Assembly: GCA_041745535.1 (NCBI GenBank)
Contig: JBGTIS010000188.1
Coordinates: forward strand, 1 to 7,496
DNA: 7,496 bases
DNA from: JBGTIS01 sp041745535
GTDB lineage: Bacteria; Bacteroidota; Bacteroidia; Cytophagales; Cyclobacteriaceae
Direction of reading: 5' to 3'
A program made the position numbers and the translations under genes. Below are positions 6,050-7,496 of the stretch, in pieces (position 1 is the first letter of the stretch; each line of letters starts with the position of its first letter). A model generated the notes under the pieces. The model was not told the DNA's origin. It worked only from the letters and a program-made list of their open reading frames with translations, and did not search any database.

Positions 6050-7242
6050 TGTTGATGTATAAAACCTGGGTACGCGTCAGTTTGCTCAACCTGGTTGTAG
6101 CTACCGCTATCGGTGCCTTACTACGGTTTGCTTTTGTGCGGGAAGTACCGTGGATGCACTACAAATATTTTCTGCACGCCCACTCCCATGTTTCCATGCT
6201 TGGATGGGTGTTCCTCATTTTATTCAGTGGCTTTGTTACTACTTTTCTTAAGAAAACGCAGCAAAAAAGAACATACCCAACCCTTTTCTGGCTCACTCAG
6301 ATTACCGTGATCGGGATGCTGATCAGTTTTCCTTTTCAGGGATATGGGATGTTTTCTATTTTATTTCTGGTAGCACATACTTTGCTTTCCTACATGTTCA
6401 CATACCGGTTCATCCGCGATCTGCGGCAAAATCATAATAGCAGCCTGAGTGCGGCATTTGCGAAAGCAGCGCTGGCATTCATGGTATTGTCCCTGTTTGG
6501 GGTATGGCTTTTAGGGTTTACAATGGCTACTACAGGTAAAGGTGGGATAGGATATTACCTTTCCATACAGTTTTTTCTGCATTTTCAGTTCAATGGCTGG
6601 TTTATTTTCGGGGTGCTGGCCCTCTTCTTCAAAGTCTTGGAGCAACATTCGGTTATTGTATCCGCTGCCCGGTTAAAATACTTTTTCTGGCTGTTGTTTG
6701 TCTCCTGTCTGCTCACTTTTTTTATATCCATTGCCTGGGCTACCGATAGTGCTTTGGCTTTATGGATCAACAACCTAGGCGTTGTCATACAGCTCATCGC
6801 GGCTATTGTTTTCATAATTATGGTCAGAAAACTGCCGTTAAAAAGCATATTTAGGTTCTGGAGCAGATTATTGATAAAGATAGCGATCGTTTGTTTTTTG
6901 CTCAAAATATTGATACAAATCGCATTGGTTAATCCTGAGGTCGCCGAAATGGCCTTTACCATTCGCAATCTTACCATTGTATTTATCCATCTCATTTTCC
7001 TGGGTATCGTTACGCTTTTTATGTTGGGCTTTAGCATGCACCAGGGCGGATTCAATATTGGGAAACGAAGCGCCCAATGGGGTATCGTTCTGATACTGAC
7101 TGGATTTATTCTGAGCGAACTGATTCTGTTCACCCAGGGTACCCTATTCTGGATGCAATTGGGGTTTATGCCCCATTATTATCTCAGCTTGTTTGTTGTT
7201 TCCGCGCTGATGCCGGTAGGGTTGGCTCTTGATTGGAAGTAG
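6049..7242 (+). CDS. 12-helix histidine-rich membrane protein, NnrS / haem-copper-oxidase-like
   Basis: I do not recognise this 397-residue protein with certainty. It is almost wholly membrane-embedded, with about 12 helices (near 8-27, 43-66, 79-97, 99-119, 138-158, 168-197, 209-229, 236-258, 271-292, 306-328, 344-362 and 374-394), the number found in haem-copper oxidase subunit I and in NnrS. Helix 2 opens with HAHSHVSMLGW (H43, H45, H47), recalling the HxHE start of NnrS and the haem-ligand helix 2 of oxidases. Helix 4 has H110, helix 6 HFQFNGW (H178), and helix 10 RNLTIVFIH (R306, H314). The HPEVY-type and HH copper ligands of true oxidases are not seen, so oxygen or NO reduction at a haem-CuB centre is doubtful. 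It shares one base with the nosY stop, so it belongs to the operon. Possible roles are haem or copper handling, NO protection, or electron supply to NosZ. The family link is by pattern only. Confidence 0.6.
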   Translation: MLMYKTWVRVSLLNLVVATAIGALLRFAFVREVPWMHYKYFLHAHSHVSMLGWVFLILFSGFVTTFLKKTQQKRTYPTLFWLTQITVIGMLISFPFQGYGMFSILFLVAHTLLSYMFTYRFIRDLRQNHNSSLSAAFAKAALAFMVLSLFGVWLLGFTMATTGKGGIGYYLSIQFFLHFQFNGWFIFGVLALFFKVLEQHSVIVSAARLKYFFWLLFVSCLLTFFISIAWATDSALALWINNLGVVIQLIAAIVFIIMVRKLPLKSIFRFWSRLLIKIAIVCFLLKILIQIALVNPEVAEMAFTIRNLTIVFIHLIFLGIVTLFMLGFSMHQGGFNIGKRSAQWGIVLILTGFILSELILFTQGTLFWMQLGFMPHYYLSLFVVSALMPVGLALDWK

Positions 7243-7434
7243 ATAATATTCTTTTAGAATTCTTCCGTTAATTTCCCTGTTAGGTATCAGGTTCAGTTTA
7301 TTATGTAAATAAAAGTTAGAAAAGTTAATAAAGAGGCTATAAAAAATGTCTGCTCCATTTTGGATGACAAATAAACCTGACAATAATCATCTATTAAGCT
7401 AACCATTATCATTCCCCCCGCCATTTCGATTCTC

Positions 7435-7442
7435 TAATTTTG
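7435..7442 (+). promoter_or_regulatory. possible Bacteroidota -7 promoter element (TAATTTTG)
   Basis: TAATTTTG fits the Bacteroidota sigma consensus TAnnTTTG exactly. A matching TTG or TTTG element at the expected distance upstream (about 7410-7416) is not seen, so the promoter would be weak or activator-dependent. Transcription would start near 7448-7452 and run to the right, leaving a leader of about 45 bases or more before a start codon beyond the edge. The A-rich end of the window (AATTTAAAACCAAT) resembles Bacteroidota translation start regions. Confidence 0.4.
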
Positions 7443-7458
7443 CAATGTAATCATAAAC

Positions 7459-7474
7459 AGAAAGTTTACTTTCT
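7459..7474 (+). promoter_or_regulatory. small stem-loop in putative leader
   Basis: AGAAAG (7459-7464) and CTTTCT (7469-7474) form a perfect six-base inverted repeat around TTTA. It lies just downstream of the possible promoter element, so it could be an operator half-site pair or a small leader hairpin. In such AT-rich sequence it may also be chance. Confidence 0.25.
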
Positions 7475-7496
7475 TATCATTCAATTTAAAACCAAT

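Larger units (their letters stand above)
7243..7496. other. AT-rich intergenic region at the end of the nos operon
   Basis: No convincing gene is present in these 254 bases on either strand. Just after the operon there are only weak dyads, such as ATTC-TTTTA-GAAT at about 7249-7261 and CCTG...CAGG in 7276-7291, so no strong intrinsic terminator can be called. AAAAGTTA occurs twice (7311-7318 and 7320-7327), and TTATCATTC occurs twice (7406-7414 and 7474-7482). The right-hand end looks like a promoter and leader for a rightward gene starting outside the window. Confidence 0.6.

Noticed and set aside
6585..7133. 182-codon open frame on the minus strand
   Set aside because: It lies wholly inside the well-formed membrane protein gene on the + strand, and its translation shows no domain or signal. 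It is a shadow frame.
7243..7300. Possible terminator directly after the operon
   Set aside because: Only four-base stems can be formed and no T-run follows, so no intrinsic terminator can be supported.
7144..7383. 79-codon open frame on the minus strand at the operon end
   Set aside because: It overlaps the last 99 bases of the membrane protein gene, has a compositionally AT-driven translation, and no start-region support. It was considered as a convergent small gene but not kept.

Overview
The window holds most of a clade II (atypical, Sec-exported) nitrous oxide reductase gene cluster on the + strand. Its products reduce N2O to N2 in the periplasm. The order is: 3' end of a c-type cytochrome gene, nosZ, a nosB-like membrane protein gene, nosL, nosD, nosF, nosY, and a 12-helix membrane protein gene of uncertain function. 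All eight genes point the same way. The last seven intervals are 40, 83, 1 and 9 bp, then overlaps of 26, 17 and 1 bp, so this looks like one operon whose 5' part lies left of the window.

The host is most likely a member of the Bacteroidota, perhaps a cytophagal or related lineage. The evidence is the clade II gene order with a nosB-like gene straight after nosZ, the lack of nosR and nosX in the window, start regions that are A-rich and have no clear Shine-Dalgarno sequence, and a TAnnTTTG-type promoter element near the right edge. The genus cannot be told from this sequence.

Region by region: 1-244 is the C-terminal end of a monohaem cytochrome c, a plausible electron donor to NosZ. 285-2243 is NosZ, with all seven CuZ histidines and a full CuA ligand set. 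2244-2326 is a spacer holding two mutually exclusive stem-loops. 2327-2893 is a four-helix NosB-like protein. 2895-3326 is NosL, a copper-delivery lipoprotein. 3336-6049 encodes NosD, NosF and NosY, the ABC-type complex needed to mature the CuZ site. 6049-7242 encodes a 12-helix, histidine-rich protein that resembles NnrS and haem-copper oxidase subunit I but lacks a recognisable CuB site. 7243-7496 is AT-rich and non-coding, with no strong terminator and what looks like the promoter and leader of a further rightward gene that begins beyond the window.

In the working model, NosL receives Cu(I), NosDFY uses ATP hydrolysis to drive metal-site assembly on NosZ, and the cytochrome feeds electrons to CuA. 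The roles of the NosB-like protein and the terminal membrane protein are open. They are the least explained parts of the window.
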